A stretch of 19,843 nt of DNA from JAVEVF01 sp034005175. GTDB taxonomy: Bacteria; Actinomycetota; Coriobacteriia; Anaerosomatales; SLCP01. This document shows positions 1-8,321 of the stretch, piece after piece (positions within the stretch are counted from its first letter, which is position 1; each line of letters begins with the position of its first letter). The notes under the pieces were generated by a model. The model did not search any database and had not been told where the DNA came from. It worked only from the letters and a program-made list of their open reading frames with translations. The translations under genes were made by a program, and so were the position numbers. Where the stretch lies: positions 1 to 19,843 of the forward strand of contig JAVEVF010000026.1 in NCBI GenBank assembly GCA_034005175.1, read 5' to 3'.

Positions 1-140
1 CCGATTGCCGGGATGGCAAAGATGATGGCAGCCTGCACCACATATACGGTGACCAACCCTACGCACGTCACCAAACCGCCCAGGAAGCGACGCAGGAGGA
101 GCTCATTTCGTGACGGGCTATGTTGAGCATGGTTGCCCAT
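1..140 (-). CDS. Partial membrane protein, candidate partner/immunity of RHS tail
   Basis: An open frame starts at ATG 140-138 and runs off the window edge with no stop; 46 codons are visible. After a polar start (MGNHAQHSPSRNELLLRRF) comes a long hydrophobic stretch of Gly, Leu, Val, Tyr and Ile from about residue 19 onward, which reads as a transmembrane helix. The start is well supported: the RHS stop TGA (146-144) lies inside the Shine-Dalgarno sequence GAGGTGA, and the ATG follows the stop by 3 bases, so the two genes should be translationally coupled. I do not recognise the family. By position, a small gene directly after a polymorphic RHS toxin tail is often its immunity protein; this is inference only. 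It could also be an unrelated membrane protein. Confidence 0.6.
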   Translation of the reverse strand, partial: MGNHAQHSPSRNELLLRRFLGGLVTCVGLVTVYVVQAAIIFAIPAI

Positions 141-143
141 GGA

Positions 144-3100
144 TCACCTCTCCGGTATTTGACCGTAACGGACCCGTTGGGCTGGCCATGTGACCGCCCC
201 CCACCCTCGTTGCCATCCGTGGTAGGGGATTCTCCAGTACGTACGTTCGAGGACAGAACGGGCCGTCTTTTTTGCGGACGCATTGAGCGCCATATTCAGG
301 ATACGTCTTGCAGTGTTTGTTGCCTTGAGGAGTCGAAGTTTCGGAATTAACGTCACGGCATCAGCAGCGCACACGAGCATGTCTACTTTGTAGTCAATAA
401 GAACCTTCGTCGGGTCAATTCTTTTGGCCAGGCGTTCCGTAACCTCAAGATATGAACGACGAATGAGCAGCCCAAGTGCTTTCAGCTCCAACGCTTTCGC
501 TCTCGACAGCCGCAGCGTTCTCTTTCTCGTGGGTGTGGCCCGCAATCCGCTCGGATCCACCTTGCCCACCGGGTCTCCCGCGCAGTACTGGTACGCGCTC
601 TCCTCGCCGTCATCGCGGGCGGGGTCTTTCGTGAGGAAGCGCATCGTGGCCGGGTCGTAGTGGCGGGCAGACAGGTAGTAGGTGGCCGAGTGGGTGTCGT
701 AGACGTATCCCGCAAAGCGAAGCGGCTGTCTGGCGGCGATGGAAGAGGCGAGCACGGCGCTGACACCGGTGACAGCGTTGGATGCCTGCGAGAGCACGGC
801 TCCGTACGGGTCGTAGGCATAGCGGGCGAACGGGGTGCCGGAGGTGTCGGTGAGCGCGACGACGTCGCCCCTGTCGGTCGTGGCGATGAGGAAGGTGACC
901 GGGGATGTCGTCTCGCTGCTCGCATAGACACCGGCATACGGGCGGCCGTCCTCGCCGGTAAGGTAGGCGACCGCATATGTCGTCTCGTCGGAGCGTTCCG
1001 CGGCAAGCGAGAGCAGCGTGATGCCGTCGTAGACGTGAGTCGTCGCGGTGGTGACGCCGCCTTGCGTCACCTCTGACCGCGTGCGCTGGCCTGCCGCGTC
1101 GTAGGTGTAGGCGGCGGAATCCGCGCCCCGGGCCCAGGAGGTGAGGCGGCTCGCGCCGTCCCAGCCGAAGGTGGTCGTGACGCCGCCGGTCGTCTGGGAG
1201 ATCCGCCTGCCGAGGGCGTCGTGCCCGTAGGCGGTCGACGGAATGCCGTTGACAGACGAGCCCGTGAGCCGGTCGTTCGTATCGAAGGTAAACGTCGTCT
1301 GCGCCCCGCCCGTGAGCACACCGGTGAGGTTGCCGCGCCCATCGAAGGCATAGGTCCTCTGCGTGGAGCCGGAAAGCGCGCCTTTGAGCCTGCCGGCATC
1401 GGTGTAGGTGTAGGCAGACGTGATGGGGCCCTGGCCGGAGACGGTGACCGACTCGGCTGTCTTGCGCGCGGTCCCGGCATCGTGGGTGTAGGCCGCGCTG
1501 ATGCCAGGCGCGGTCTGCGAGACGAGCTTGCCGGCCGCGTCGTAAGCCGCCGTGGCGCCCATGCCGCCGATGCTCCACTCGGTGCGCCGCCCTTCGGCGT
1601 CGCGATTCGTGACAGTGCCCGTGAGCGCGACACCCTCCCCGCTCACGGCGCGCTCCGTCTCGCGCCCGTGCTCGTCGTAGGTGATGGCCGTGGAAAGCGC
1701 GCTGTGTTCGATCACCGCGACCGAGACCTTGTCTGACGCGGTCGCGTAGGAGAAGGTGGTGGTCACACCAGCCGGTGTCTGGACGACCTCGGCCGGGCGC
1801 GAGAGTGAGTCATAGGTCATCTCGGTGCGCTTGATCTCCACACCCGACTTGTCGTGGATCTCCTCCCCGACACGCCCGAACGCGTCGAACGTGTAGCGCA
1901 CCGTGCGCCCGGCCGGGTCTGTCACGGATACCACGCGCCCGCAGCCGTCAAAGGCCGTCGCGGTCGTCTTGCCGCCCACACTCTCCGAGACCATCCTGCC
2001 TGCACGGTCGAAGACGCGCTCGGTGGCGATGCCGTCGAAATCGGTCTCGGCAAGCGCCTGCGAGAGCGTGTTGTACGTCTTCGAGGAGGGCTCCCCGAGC
2101 GCTGCTGTCTTCTGGCGTCCGAGCAGGTCGTAGGAGAAGCTCGTGGCCGCCTCTTCCGCCGTGCCTGCGGCTTTCACACTCTGCGTGGTGCGGCCAGCGA
2201 GATCGTAGGCGAAGGTGTCGGTGACGGTGCCGCCGTCCTCGGTAGGACGGGTCTCGGAGGTCCGGTTGCCCGCAGTATCGTAGGCGTAGGTAGCCCACGC
2301 GCCGTCCGCCGCCTCGGTACGCACCACATTGCCCGCGGGCGAGTAGATGGTGAGGTCCGCCTTGTCATCGGCGTTCCCGGGTGCGATCACCTTGACCGAG
2401 CGCCCGAGCGCGTCATATGCGGTCCGGGTCGCCAGGGTCAGGTACTCCTCCTTACCGTGCTTGGCCGGGTCGACATCGGGCGCCCACTGGGCGGTCACGT
2501 TGCCGGCCGCGCCGTAGCGGCGCGTCGTGGTGCCCGAGACCGAGTGCACCGACTTGGTGACCCACCCGCGCGCATCGACGGTGTGGGTGACGGTGATGGC
2601 GATCGCACCATCGGCGTAGTGGTCCTCGCGCACGAGGTGGCCGAGGCCGTTGTAGGCGTTGACAACGCGGTCTATCACCTGCCCGGAGGCCTCGCGCCAC
2701 GACTCGGTCACCCGCCCGAGGGGGTCGTAGACGCTCAGCGTCGCAGTGCCCGACGCGTCTTCTGAGCGCATGAGACGCCCGGAAGGCGAGTAGGTGGTGG
2801 TCTCGGTGATCGTCCCGGTGCCGTCGGTGCGCGCGAGCACGTTGCCGAACGCGTCGTAGTCGGCAAGCTCGGTGATGGCCACCGGTGTCGCACCCGGCGA
2901 GAGCGCGACACCTTCGTGCGAGATGCGCTCAGGCTCGCCGCACGGCGCGAAGTCCCCGTAGGTGGTCACCGCCGATTCGGTTGTGCTGATCGCGCGCTCC
3001 TCGCGGGTGACCCGCCCGTACGCGTCGTAGTCCCGCTCGATGCGCGCGCGCTCGCCCGCGGCGTTGAGCACCGTCTCTTCGAGCGTCACGTTGCCTGCAG

Positions 3101-6100
3101 TGTCGTAGGTCCTATACGTCGTCGAGCCTGACGGCGAGGTCTCCTCGACCACGCGGTCAAGCGCGCCGCCGGATGTGCCATAGACGCAGGTGGTGGTGCT
3201 GCCTTCCTCATCGGTCTCGGAGGTGACGTTGCCGCGCGCATCGTAGGTCCACCGGCGCGTGCCGCCGAGCGGGCCGGTCTGGCGCGCAAGCTCACCGCCG
3301 TGCGTGTAGCCGAAGGTCTGCCACACCGCGTCCTGCTCGGCGTAGCGGGGGTTGGAGACAGCATCAAGGGTGCCGGCCGGGTTCCACCGATACTGCTCGT
3401 AGGTCTCGGTAAACGGCGCGCCGAGGCGCACGAGAGTCGCCGCGGCCTCGCCCTCCCAGTCGACAAGTCCTGTCTGGATCACGCCCTGACCCTGATACCA
3501 CCGCTCCGGCCTGGGCCAGGCCTCGAAGCGCCAGGCGGCGTCGGGGGCCTCATCGACCGAGAGGTTCAGCAGGTAGTAGGTGCCCGGTGCGAACGTGATC
3601 GAGTAGCCGTAGCGCACGGTGCGCTCGTCGGAGGTGCCCGGATGGTAGGTGGCGCTGTTTGTTGCCGTCGCCCCGGTCGGATACGTGGTCTGTGTGTAGA
3701 TGACCTGACGTATGCCGTCTGCGGTAGCGTAGGCGGCTCCCTCGATCCGCCCGCCGCCGAAGGTAACCACGATGCGCTGGCCGTTTGCCGCCCAGATGGA
3801 GAGCTCACCTGGCGTGCTTCGGTCGTAGAGCACCGTGTTGCCGGCGCGGTCGGACTCGGATACGAGCGTGCCGGCCCCGTCGAAGTGAAGCGAGCCGCCT
3901 GCCTTGTGCGTCAGACGCCAGCCAAGCGTGGTGCCCACGAGCGCGCGGGAGAGTTCCGCGCGGTAGCCCTCAGGGCCGTGATAGACGCCGTCTCGCAGGT
4001 AGAAGCGGTGCGCGGTGCCCTCCTCGCCGGTGTATGTGGCAAGCGTGCCGGACTCCTCGACCGACTGCTCGAAGGAAAAGCGCCATCCCGGGCCGAAGAG
4101 GCCCTCTGCGCTGCGCTGCGAGTCATAGGTGCGGCTGAGGCGCGCCGGCGGACCCCAGGTCGCGATCTCCAGATCGGTCACCGAGACGCGCATGCTCTCG
4201 GTATCGAAGACGGCCTCGGCGTCGTGTCCGGCGAACTCGCCTATCTGCGCAGTCGCATGCCGGACGGCGTCTTTGATACTCGCCGTCCGCTTCTCGAAGA
4301 CGACGGAGCCGATCGCGTTCTCAATAAACGCCGCCTCGCCGGCGTAGTCGTCATAGGGCACGACGACGAACTCGTAGTCGGAGCGCTCGCCGTGGGTGGC
4401 CAGTGCGGTCTTCCTGTACAGACCGTTGGGGTCGTCCTTAAGGCCGAGCCCCGGGCCCGAATAGGTGTGCAGCTTGCCCTGGTCGAGCGTGCCGAGGACG
4501 AACTCGCGTGTGCTCGGGTCGAAGCACCCGTTGATGATGCGCGTGCTCGCCCCGTCCCCCACCCACTCGTTGACCGGGTTCAGGTGCTGCTCATCGAGCT
4601 TGAGGATGCGGCTTTGACCTCCCCACTCGATGAGGTAGAGTCCCCCGCCGGCTGCCGCATCGAGAGCGATGGCCCCGTCGACGTAGAACGACGTGGTCGC
4701 GATCTTCTTGTCGCGGATCCACGTGCCGCTCCTGTCGTATTCGCGGATGGTGTAGCCCGCGTACGGCGTGCCGCCCATACCGTGGGCGATAGAGAAGATG
4801 CGCTCGCCGTCGCCTGCGAGGATGACTGCGTTGGAAGCCCCGGTCAGCTCCGTGCCGGTGTCACGCTTGAGCAACGGCTTTGAGAAGGTGAGCGTGGTCG
4901 CGCTTCCGGTGACGGTGCTGTAGCCCGTCACTTTCGTCGGCGTATCGGCATACCCGTTGTAGATGACCTGGTCTTGGAGGAAGGCTGAAAGTATGGGTTT
5001 GGAGGCCAGGTCCGGGCCCACCCAGGCCAGCCACTTGCCGGTGCGGTCGTACCTGCCCCACCTGCTCGGTCCGGCATACGCGCTCCAGGTGCGGATGTAG
5101 TAGCAGGCCCCGTCGGAAAGCACGACACCGGTGCCCTTCGGGTCGGTCCCGGCCGGCTGTCCGGAGACCGAGACCGTCTTCGTTCGGGAAGCGGCAGACG
5201 GGGTGGCCGCGCCGGTAAACGGGTTGCCCGGATACGGGGCCGGCCACCCGGCGACCTGCGTGTCGCGCGGATAGGCCTGGGCCTCTCGGGTCGACCAGCT
5301 CGTCGAGGCATTGCCGAGCGTCGTGCCCACCCGGCGGTACTGCTTGCCGTCGCTTAAGTAGATGTGGTAGCCGTCCGCGATGGGCACGGGGCTCCAGGAG
5401 ATAGCCACCTCACCGCGGCCGCCCTGGCCGTCGGAGTCGTTCATGACATCAGGCTTCCCGTCGCCGTCCTGATCGGTTTCGCCAAACCATTTCACCGACG
5501 GCGTCGACTCCAGGACTGGAGCGTTTGCCAGGCCCTTGGGGCGGATGTTGATGTCGGTGTCGTTGTTCTTCCAGCCCCTGACGTAGGGGTCGCCGCCGGG
5601 CACGTTCATGGTGAAGTAGGTGTCCAGGTCGTTTTGCTGGATGTCGCCGAAGTCCTCGCCGACCTTGAACTTCCAGGTGACCCGCCGGTAGTTCTCCGTG
5701 CTCGACGAGCCGACACTCGAGGCCGCCAGGTCGGGCACGATCCTGTCGGTGCCGTAGGACGAGCCGGGCAGGTAGGCCAGATAGCTCGTGTCGGAGAGCT
5801 TGCGCCTGACCCACCCGCTTCCCGGGTCGTAGGTGAACCAAGCGAGATACCCGCGGTAACGGGAGCTGTCGCCCGAGGTGTAGTTGAGGAGCATGCGCAT
5901 CTCGCGGACCTGGCTCCACGAAGGCGACAGCACGAGCATCTGCGCGGTGACGGTGTCTCCGAGCCGGTAGCTCGACGAATAGCCCGAGACGGTATCGACA
6001 GGCACGCCGTAGTCGACGATGAGCTGCGGGTCGTAGGTGGAGCCGGCCTCGCGCGAGTAGAACTTCTTCCAGTGCGTGGTGTTTTGCGTCCCGTCTTCTT

Positions 6101-7301
6101 TCTGGTAGAGCGAAAAGCCGTGGTTGGGCCAGGTGCCGCGCAGCCAGTTCTGCACGGTGGCCGTGCACCCTTGCGCCATCCACACGCCCCGGCCGGTGAC
6201 CGGCTGGGTCCCTAAGTTGGTGTGCGAGGGCCTCGTGTTCCAGGTCGTGGCGTTTGACCACGCGCTCGTCACCCGCCCGACGTAGACGTCGGTGGTCGAG
6301 CTCGCGTAGTACTGGTGGGACAGGTAGGCGCGAAACGAGGCGCTCGCCACGTAGGCGTTCGATGGGATCGACGAGGTGTTGAACTTCACGAGCGCGCGGT
6401 TGTGCCCGGTCGTCGAGTCGTAGTAGCCGACCTTGAGCTCGGTCGAGGAGCCGTAGGCGGTGGTGGGGTAGGCCGACGCGATGAACGTGTCCTCGCTCGC
6501 GTAGAAGGTGGGGTCCACGCGCACTGGGAAGACTCGCGCGGGGTCTTCGAGCCACTGCTTTGAGAGCGTGTAGGTCAGGACGGTCCTGCCGCCTGCGTTA
6601 TCGATGCTCATGGTGCTGTCTGCGCAATAGGCCGGGTCCCCCGCGGCGTTCTCGCTCGAGTCGAACACGACAAGCTCGCCGAGATAGACGCTCGGTGAGC
6701 TTTTGCCCGGCTCGAACAGTCCCGCAGGCCCTCCCGGGATACGCCGCAGCTCCAGGCCGTCAAGGTCGAGTGCGAAGGAGAAGGCGGCCGGCGCGTCGGC
6801 CGAGTTCAGTACCACCGTCTCTTTGAGCCCGCCGGGCAGCACCTCGTACTCCAGGTCGGCGTCTTTGGCCACGCCGATGTAGCGGGCCTTGCTGCCGAAG
6901 GCGAGCGGGGCGCGCTCGGCGGTGCCGAGCATGTCGATGCCGATCGCCCACCCGTCGCGCTCGATGCGCACCGGGCTTTCTCCTCCCGCCTGCGGCCCGA
7001 TCTCGACCTTCGCGGGTGTGGCCTTGGACCTGAACGTGCCGGGCGTCTCGGTGGGCGCAAGGCCGGTGACGATGTCTTCCCACGGTGAGTCCGGAGCGGT
7101 GCGGTAGTGGATGGGGCCGTCGTGGATCTCGGCACGCAGCGTGCCGTCGGAAAGCTCGTAGTGCTTCGAGTCCTCGGTGCGTTTCTCGACGATCTCGCGC
7201 ACGACGGTGGGAGGCTTCGCTCTCGACGGGAGGAGCCGGGACGGACGTCTCGACCGGGAGGTCCGGGGGCGGGGCGGCGAAAGCCGCAGAGGCTCCTTCA
7301 A
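144..7301 (-). CDS. Giant secreted RHS/YD-repeat protein
   Basis: RHS/YD-repeat protein of about 2385 residues, probably exported and cell-surface or released. Domains in order: N-terminal beta-rich region (about 30-265); a DNRLRE-like module (about 266-432, starting at YASEDTFIAS); a linker with a Ca-binding-like loop DQDGDGKPD (610-618) next to an Fn3-like segment (about 630-670); a beta-propeller-like stretch (about 750-990); a DUF6531-like entry domain (about 1030-1200, containing LFGPGWRFSFE); YD repeats (about 1330-2100, many YDxxGN/YDxxGR units); and the RHS core end with RYDPYG, ARHYDPATMRFLTKDP and DPSGL (ending at residue 2253). A 132-residue unrelated tail follows. The frame opens at TTG 7301, but its first 25 or so residues are Arg/Ser/Pro-rich and unlike a real N-terminus. 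The true start is probably GTG 7377 in another frame, which encodes a signal peptide, so the 5' end is frameshifted. Its stop overlaps the SD of the next gene. Confidence 0.88.
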   Translation of the reverse strand: MKEPLRLSPPRPRTSRSRRPSRLLPSRAKPPTVVREIVEKRTEDSKHYELSDGTLRAEIHDGPIHYRTAPDSPWEDIVTGLAPTETPGTFRSKATPAKVEIGPQAGGESPVRIERDGWAIGIDMLGTAERAPLAFGSKARYIGVAKDADLEYEVLPGGLKETVVLNSADAPAAFSFALDLDGLELRRIPGGPAGLFEPGKSSPSVYLGELVVFDSSENAAGDPAYCADSTMSIDNAGGRTVLTYTLSKQWLEDPARVFPVRVDPTFYASEDTFIASAYPTTAYGSSTELKVGYYDSTTGHNRALVKFNTSSIPSNAYVASASFRAYLSHQYYASSTTDVYVGRVTSAWSNATTWNTRPSHTNLGTQPVTGRGVWMAQGCTATVQNWLRGTWPNHGFSLYQKEDGTQNTTHWKKFYSREAGSTYDPQLIVDYGVPVDTVSGYSSSYRLGDTVTAQMLVLSPSWSQVREMRMLLNYTSGDSSRYRGYLAWFTYDPGSGWVRRKLSDTSYLAYLPGSSYGTDRIVPDLAASSVGSSSTENYRRVTWKFKVGEDFGDIQQNDLDTYFTMNVPGGDPYVRGWKNNDTDINIRPKGLANAPVLESTPSVKWFGETDQDGDGKPDVMNDSDGQGGRGEVAISWSPVPIADGYHIYLSDGKQYRRVGTTLGNASTSWSTREAQAYPRDTQVAGWPAPYPGNPFTGAATPSAASRTKTVSVSGQPAGTDPKGTGVVLSDGACYYIRTWSAYAGPSRWGRYDRTGKWLAWVGPDLASKPILSAFLQDQVIYNGYADTPTKVTGYSTVTGSATTLTFSKPLLKRDTGTELTGASNAVILAGDGERIFSIAHGMGGTPYAGYTIREYDRSGTWIRDKKIATTSFYVDGAIALDAAAGGGLYLIEWGGQSRILKLDEQHLNPVNEWVGDGASTRIINGCFDPSTREFVLGTLDQGKLHTYSGPGLGLKDDPNGLYRKTALATHGERSDYEFVVVPYDDYAGEAAFIENAIGSVVFEKRTASIKDAVRHATAQIGEFAGHDAEAVFDTESMRVSVTDLEIATWGPPARLSRTYDSQRSAEGLFGPGWRFSFEQSVEESGTLATYTGEEGTAHRFYLRDGVYHGPEGYRAELSRALVGTTLGWRLTHKAGGSLHFDGAGTLVSESDRAGNTVLYDRSTPGELSIWAANGQRIVVTFGGGRIEGAAYATADGIRQVIYTQTTYPTGATATNSATYHPGTSDERTVRYGYSITFAPGTYYLLNLSVDEAPDAAWRFEAWPRPERWYQGQGVIQTGLVDWEGEAAATLVRLGAPFTETYEQYRWNPAGTLDAVSNPRYAEQDAVWQTFGYTHGGELARQTGPLGGTRRWTYDARGNVTSETDEEGSTTTCVYGTSGGALDRVVEETSPSGSTTYRTYDTAGNVTLEETVLNAAGERARIERDYDAYGRVTREERAISTTESAVTTYGDFAPCGEPERISHEGVALSPGATPVAITELADYDAFGNVLARTDGTGTITETTTYSPSGRLMRSEDASGTATLSVYDPLGRVTESWREASGQVIDRVVNAYNGLGHLVREDHYADGAIAITVTHTVDARGWVTKSVHSVSGTTTRRYGAAGNVTAQWAPDVDPAKHGKEEYLTLATRTAYDALGRSVKVIAPGNADDKADLTIYSPAGNVVRTEAADGAWATYAYDTAGNRTSETRPTEDGGTVTDTFAYDLAGRTTQSVKAAGTAEEAATSFSYDLLGRQKTAALGEPSSKTYNTLSQALAETDFDGIATERVFDRAGRMVSESVGGKTTATAFDGCGRVVSVTDPAGRTVRYTFDAFGRVGEEIHDKSGVEIKRTEMTYDSLSRPAEVVQTPAGVTTTFSYATASDKVSVAVIEHSALSTAITYDEHGRETERAVSGEGVALTGTVTNRDAEGRRTEWSIGGMGATAAYDAAGKLVSQTAPGISAAYTHDAGTARKTAESVTVSGQGPITSAYTYTDAGRLKGALSGSTQRTYAFDGRGNLTGVLTGGAQTTFTFDTNDRLTGSSVNGIPSTAYGHDALGRRISQTTGGVTTTFGWDGASRLTSWARGADSAAYTYDAAGQRTRSEVTQGGVTTATTHVYDGITLLSLAAERSDETTYAVAYLTGEDGRPYAGVYASSETTSPVTFLIATTDRGDVVALTDTSGTPFARYAYDPYGAVLSQASNAVTGVSAVLASSIAARQPLRFAGYVYDTHSATYYLSARHYDPATMRFLTKDPARDDGEESAYQYCAGDPVGKVDPSGLRATPTRKRTLRLSRAKALELKALGLLIRRSYLEVTERLAKRIDPTKVLIDYKVDMLVCAADAVTLIPKLRLLKATNTARRILNMALNASAKKTARSVLERTYWRIPYHGWQRGWGAVTWPAQRVRYGQIPER
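147..542 (-). other. RHS variable C-terminal tail (candidate toxin domain)
   Basis: This is the 132-residue segment after the DPSGL that closes the RHS core. It is basic and mostly helical-looking at the start (RKRTLRLSRAKALELKALGL), has a mildly hydrophobic middle (DMLVCAADAVTLIPKLRLL), and ends in an aromatic stretch (TYWRIPYHGWQRGWGAVTWP). By eye its DNA is clearly less GC-rich than the core: about half GC around 281-440 against roughly two thirds in the core. In RHS systems this position holds exchangeable toxin domains. I see no known nuclease, deaminase or protease motif and do not assign an activity. Confidence 0.55.
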
Positions 7302-7377
7302 GGAGCGGTGAGGTCAGAAGGGCGAGAGAGAGCACGCACGAGACGAGAGAACCGAGATGCCTGCGGGTCCGTTTCAC
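7213..7377 (-). other. Out-of-frame signal-peptide start of the RHS gene
   Basis: From GTG 7377-7375 the sequence encodes MKRTRRHLGSLVSCVLSLAL, then a hydrophobic Ala/Leu stretch ending in AFAA, then a Pro/Glu-rich linker up to about VESEA (7213). This is a textbook Sec signal: positive n-region, hydrophobic core, AXA-type cleavage site. A purine-rich SD (GAAGGGAGAGG) stands upstream of the GTG. The RHS body (KPPTVVREIVEKRTED) continues in the +1 frame from about 7220, which fits one extra base, or two missing bases, around 7210-7260. Frame use reads most naturally if the switch is near 7213-7230. I interpret this as the real N-terminus of the RHS gene, separated by a frameshift or an assembly error. 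Confidence 0.7.
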
Positions 7378-7528
7378 GAACCTCTCCCTTCACCTTCCTG
7401 CAGAAGGCGCCCCGGTGCGGGAAGACGAGCCCCTCCTCGCCGATCCGCAGATTAGGTTGTGCTAATCAGCATATCCGTGGGGCCAAGGGGGCGCAAGAGA
7501 GAGCTTTCACTAAATCTAACCCTGTGTA
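7378..7528 (-). promoter_or_regulatory. RHS upstream region with putative promoter and dyad
   Basis: This 151-base gap between the toxin gene and the RHS start is AT-richer than its flanks. On the minus strand a weak sigma70-like pair can be drawn: TTGCGC (7496-7491), a 17-base spacer, then TATGCT (7473-7468). The inverted repeat GATTAG-N6-CTAATC (7450-7455 and 7462-7467) abuts the -10 element directly, and with one mismatch the arms extend to 9 bases. Its position at the expected transcription start would suit an operator. The -35 match is poor, so the promoter call is tentative. I found no riboswitch fold. Confidence 0.35.
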
Positions 7529-7933
7529 TCATCCTGAGCCATCCAGCAAGATCGTCCCAGGCATCCCGCCGTGCGCTTTGCGGTCGGCCGAGTACAGAGG
7601 CGCATCGAGCTGTATCGACAGCGCCGGTGACACCGCGGCGTAGAGCGTGCACCCGTACCGGTCCCGGATATCGAAGGCGTCTCTCACGAGGACGTCCCCG
7701 ATCTCGCGCACGTTGATGCGCCACTCAAGAAACCGGCCCCACAGCTCCCGGATCTCCTCGGCCGAGAGGCAACGCGTCGCCACGCCGGCAAACTCGTACA
7801 CGAACAGGGAGGGGACAGCGATTGTCATCTCGCCCCGCCCGTGAGCCCGAAGGAGCTCGCGTGCCTCAGCCGAGCCGGGCTCGTTTCGGAACCATTTGAC
7901 GCCGACCGATGCGTCGAGCACGATCGGCCTCAC
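7529..7933 (-). CDS. VapC-type PIN-domain toxin, one catalytic Asp replaced by Ala
   Basis: PIN-domain protein of 134 residues, the usual VapC length; such toxins are Mg-dependent ribonucleases that cleave tRNA or rRNA. Start GTG 7933 gives MRPIVLDASVGVKWF, the standard PIN opening with the first acid at D7. E47 (in LFVYEFAG) is the second acid and D117 (SADRK) the last. The usual third acid lies in a YDA motif; here the gapless alignment RYGCTLYAAVSPAL places Ala99 there (codon GCC at 7639-7637, one base from GAC). Activity may therefore be weak or lost. The start overlaps the antitoxin stop in GTGA, as expected for a coupled toxin-antitoxin operon. A longer frame upstream (to 8089) exists but lies inside the antitoxin gene and lacks PIN features. 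Confidence 0.85.
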   Translation of the reverse strand: MRPIVLDASVGVKWFRNEPGSAEARELLRAHGRGEMTIAVPSLFVYEFAGVATRCLSAEEIRELWGRFLEWRINVREIGDVLVRDAFDIRDRYGCTLYAAVSPALSIQLDAPLYSADRKAHGGMPGTILLDGSG

Positions 7934-8271
7934 GGCTGCCGCCTTTTCGCTCGGGGCCGCCGGGCACGCGGGATGGGGCCACCTGCTGTGTCCTCGGCTA
8001 CACCTCGCAACTCGCGTAGAACGGTCAGGCTGTCCTCTCTTTCTGCGTCGCTGGTCGCGCCGGAGTTGGTGGCCACCCCTTCGAGCCACGAGATCCCGTC
8101 GTCGATCGCGCGACTTCGTGCCGTGGCCTCGGCAACAGCGGTACGGCCCGCGAGGTAGCCCGCGGCAGCCTCCCTAACCACGTCGCTGCGCGTGCGCCCC
8201 TCCTCCCGGGCGACGGAATCGAGCTCGCTGAAGATGTCTTCCGGCAAGGTGACAGTGACCCGCACTGGCAT
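7930..8271 (-). CDS. Ribbon-helix-helix antitoxin (VapB-type)
   Basis: Small antitoxin of 113 residues. The N-terminus MPVRVTVTLPEDIFSELDSV forms the beta strand and first helix of a ribbon-helix-helix (CopG/Arc-like) DNA-binding fold; the second helix is GRTRSDVVREAAAGYL (about 25-40). The rest (about 45-113) should wrap the PIN toxin and ends in a very basic tail. I chose ATG 8271 over the upstream start at 8319 because GGAGG sits 5 bases before it and the extra residues have no family match. The stop overlaps the toxin GTG by 4 bases. As a dimer it should repress its own promoter through the inverted repeat at 8297-8321. Confidence 0.85.
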   Translation of the reverse strand: MPVRVTVTLPEDIFSELDSVAREEGRTRSDVVREAAAGYLAGRTAVAEATARSRAIDDGISWLEGVATNSGATSDAEREDSLTVLRELRGVAEDTAGGPIPRARRPRAKRRQP

Positions 8272-8296
8272 CGTTTCCTCCAATCCGACGGATGAG

Positions 8297-8321
8297 AGGT
8301 GCATACGTACTGTATGCACCT
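8297..8321. promoter_or_regulatory. Inverted-repeat operator of the VapBC pair
   Basis: A perfect 10-base inverted repeat: AGGTGCATAC (8297-8306), spacer GTACT, GTATGCACCT (8312-8321). It lies 26 bases upstream of the antitoxin ATG and overlaps the proposed -10 element, the usual place for an RHH-antitoxin operator. It is also about 70 bases upstream of the divergent metal ATPase start, so it might affect both directions. Confidence 0.75.

Noticed and set aside
68..283. Minus-strand 71-codon frame crossing the RHS end
   Set aside because: It overlaps the RHS stop and the better-supported partner gene, and its start has no good SD.
600..4300. Regular recurring gtcgtag-like words resembling a repeat array
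   Set aside because: They are the codons of degenerate YD repeats, with variable spacing and sequence; not a CRISPR or DNA-level tandem array.
3300..4883. Long plus-strand open frame (527 codons)
   Set aside because: It is antisense to the RHS gene. GC-rich coding DNA leaves long open frames on the other strand; no domain or SD is visible, while the minus strand shows clear RHS motifs.
5449..6555. Minus-strand open frame of 368 codons, Arg/His-rich
   Set aside because: It is an alternative frame inside the RHS gene; the DNRLRE region in the main frame is clearly the coding one.
7378..7528. Possible c-di-GMP riboswitch upstream of the RHS gene
   Set aside because: Such switches occur before surface proteins, but the conserved GEMM core words and stems are not present.
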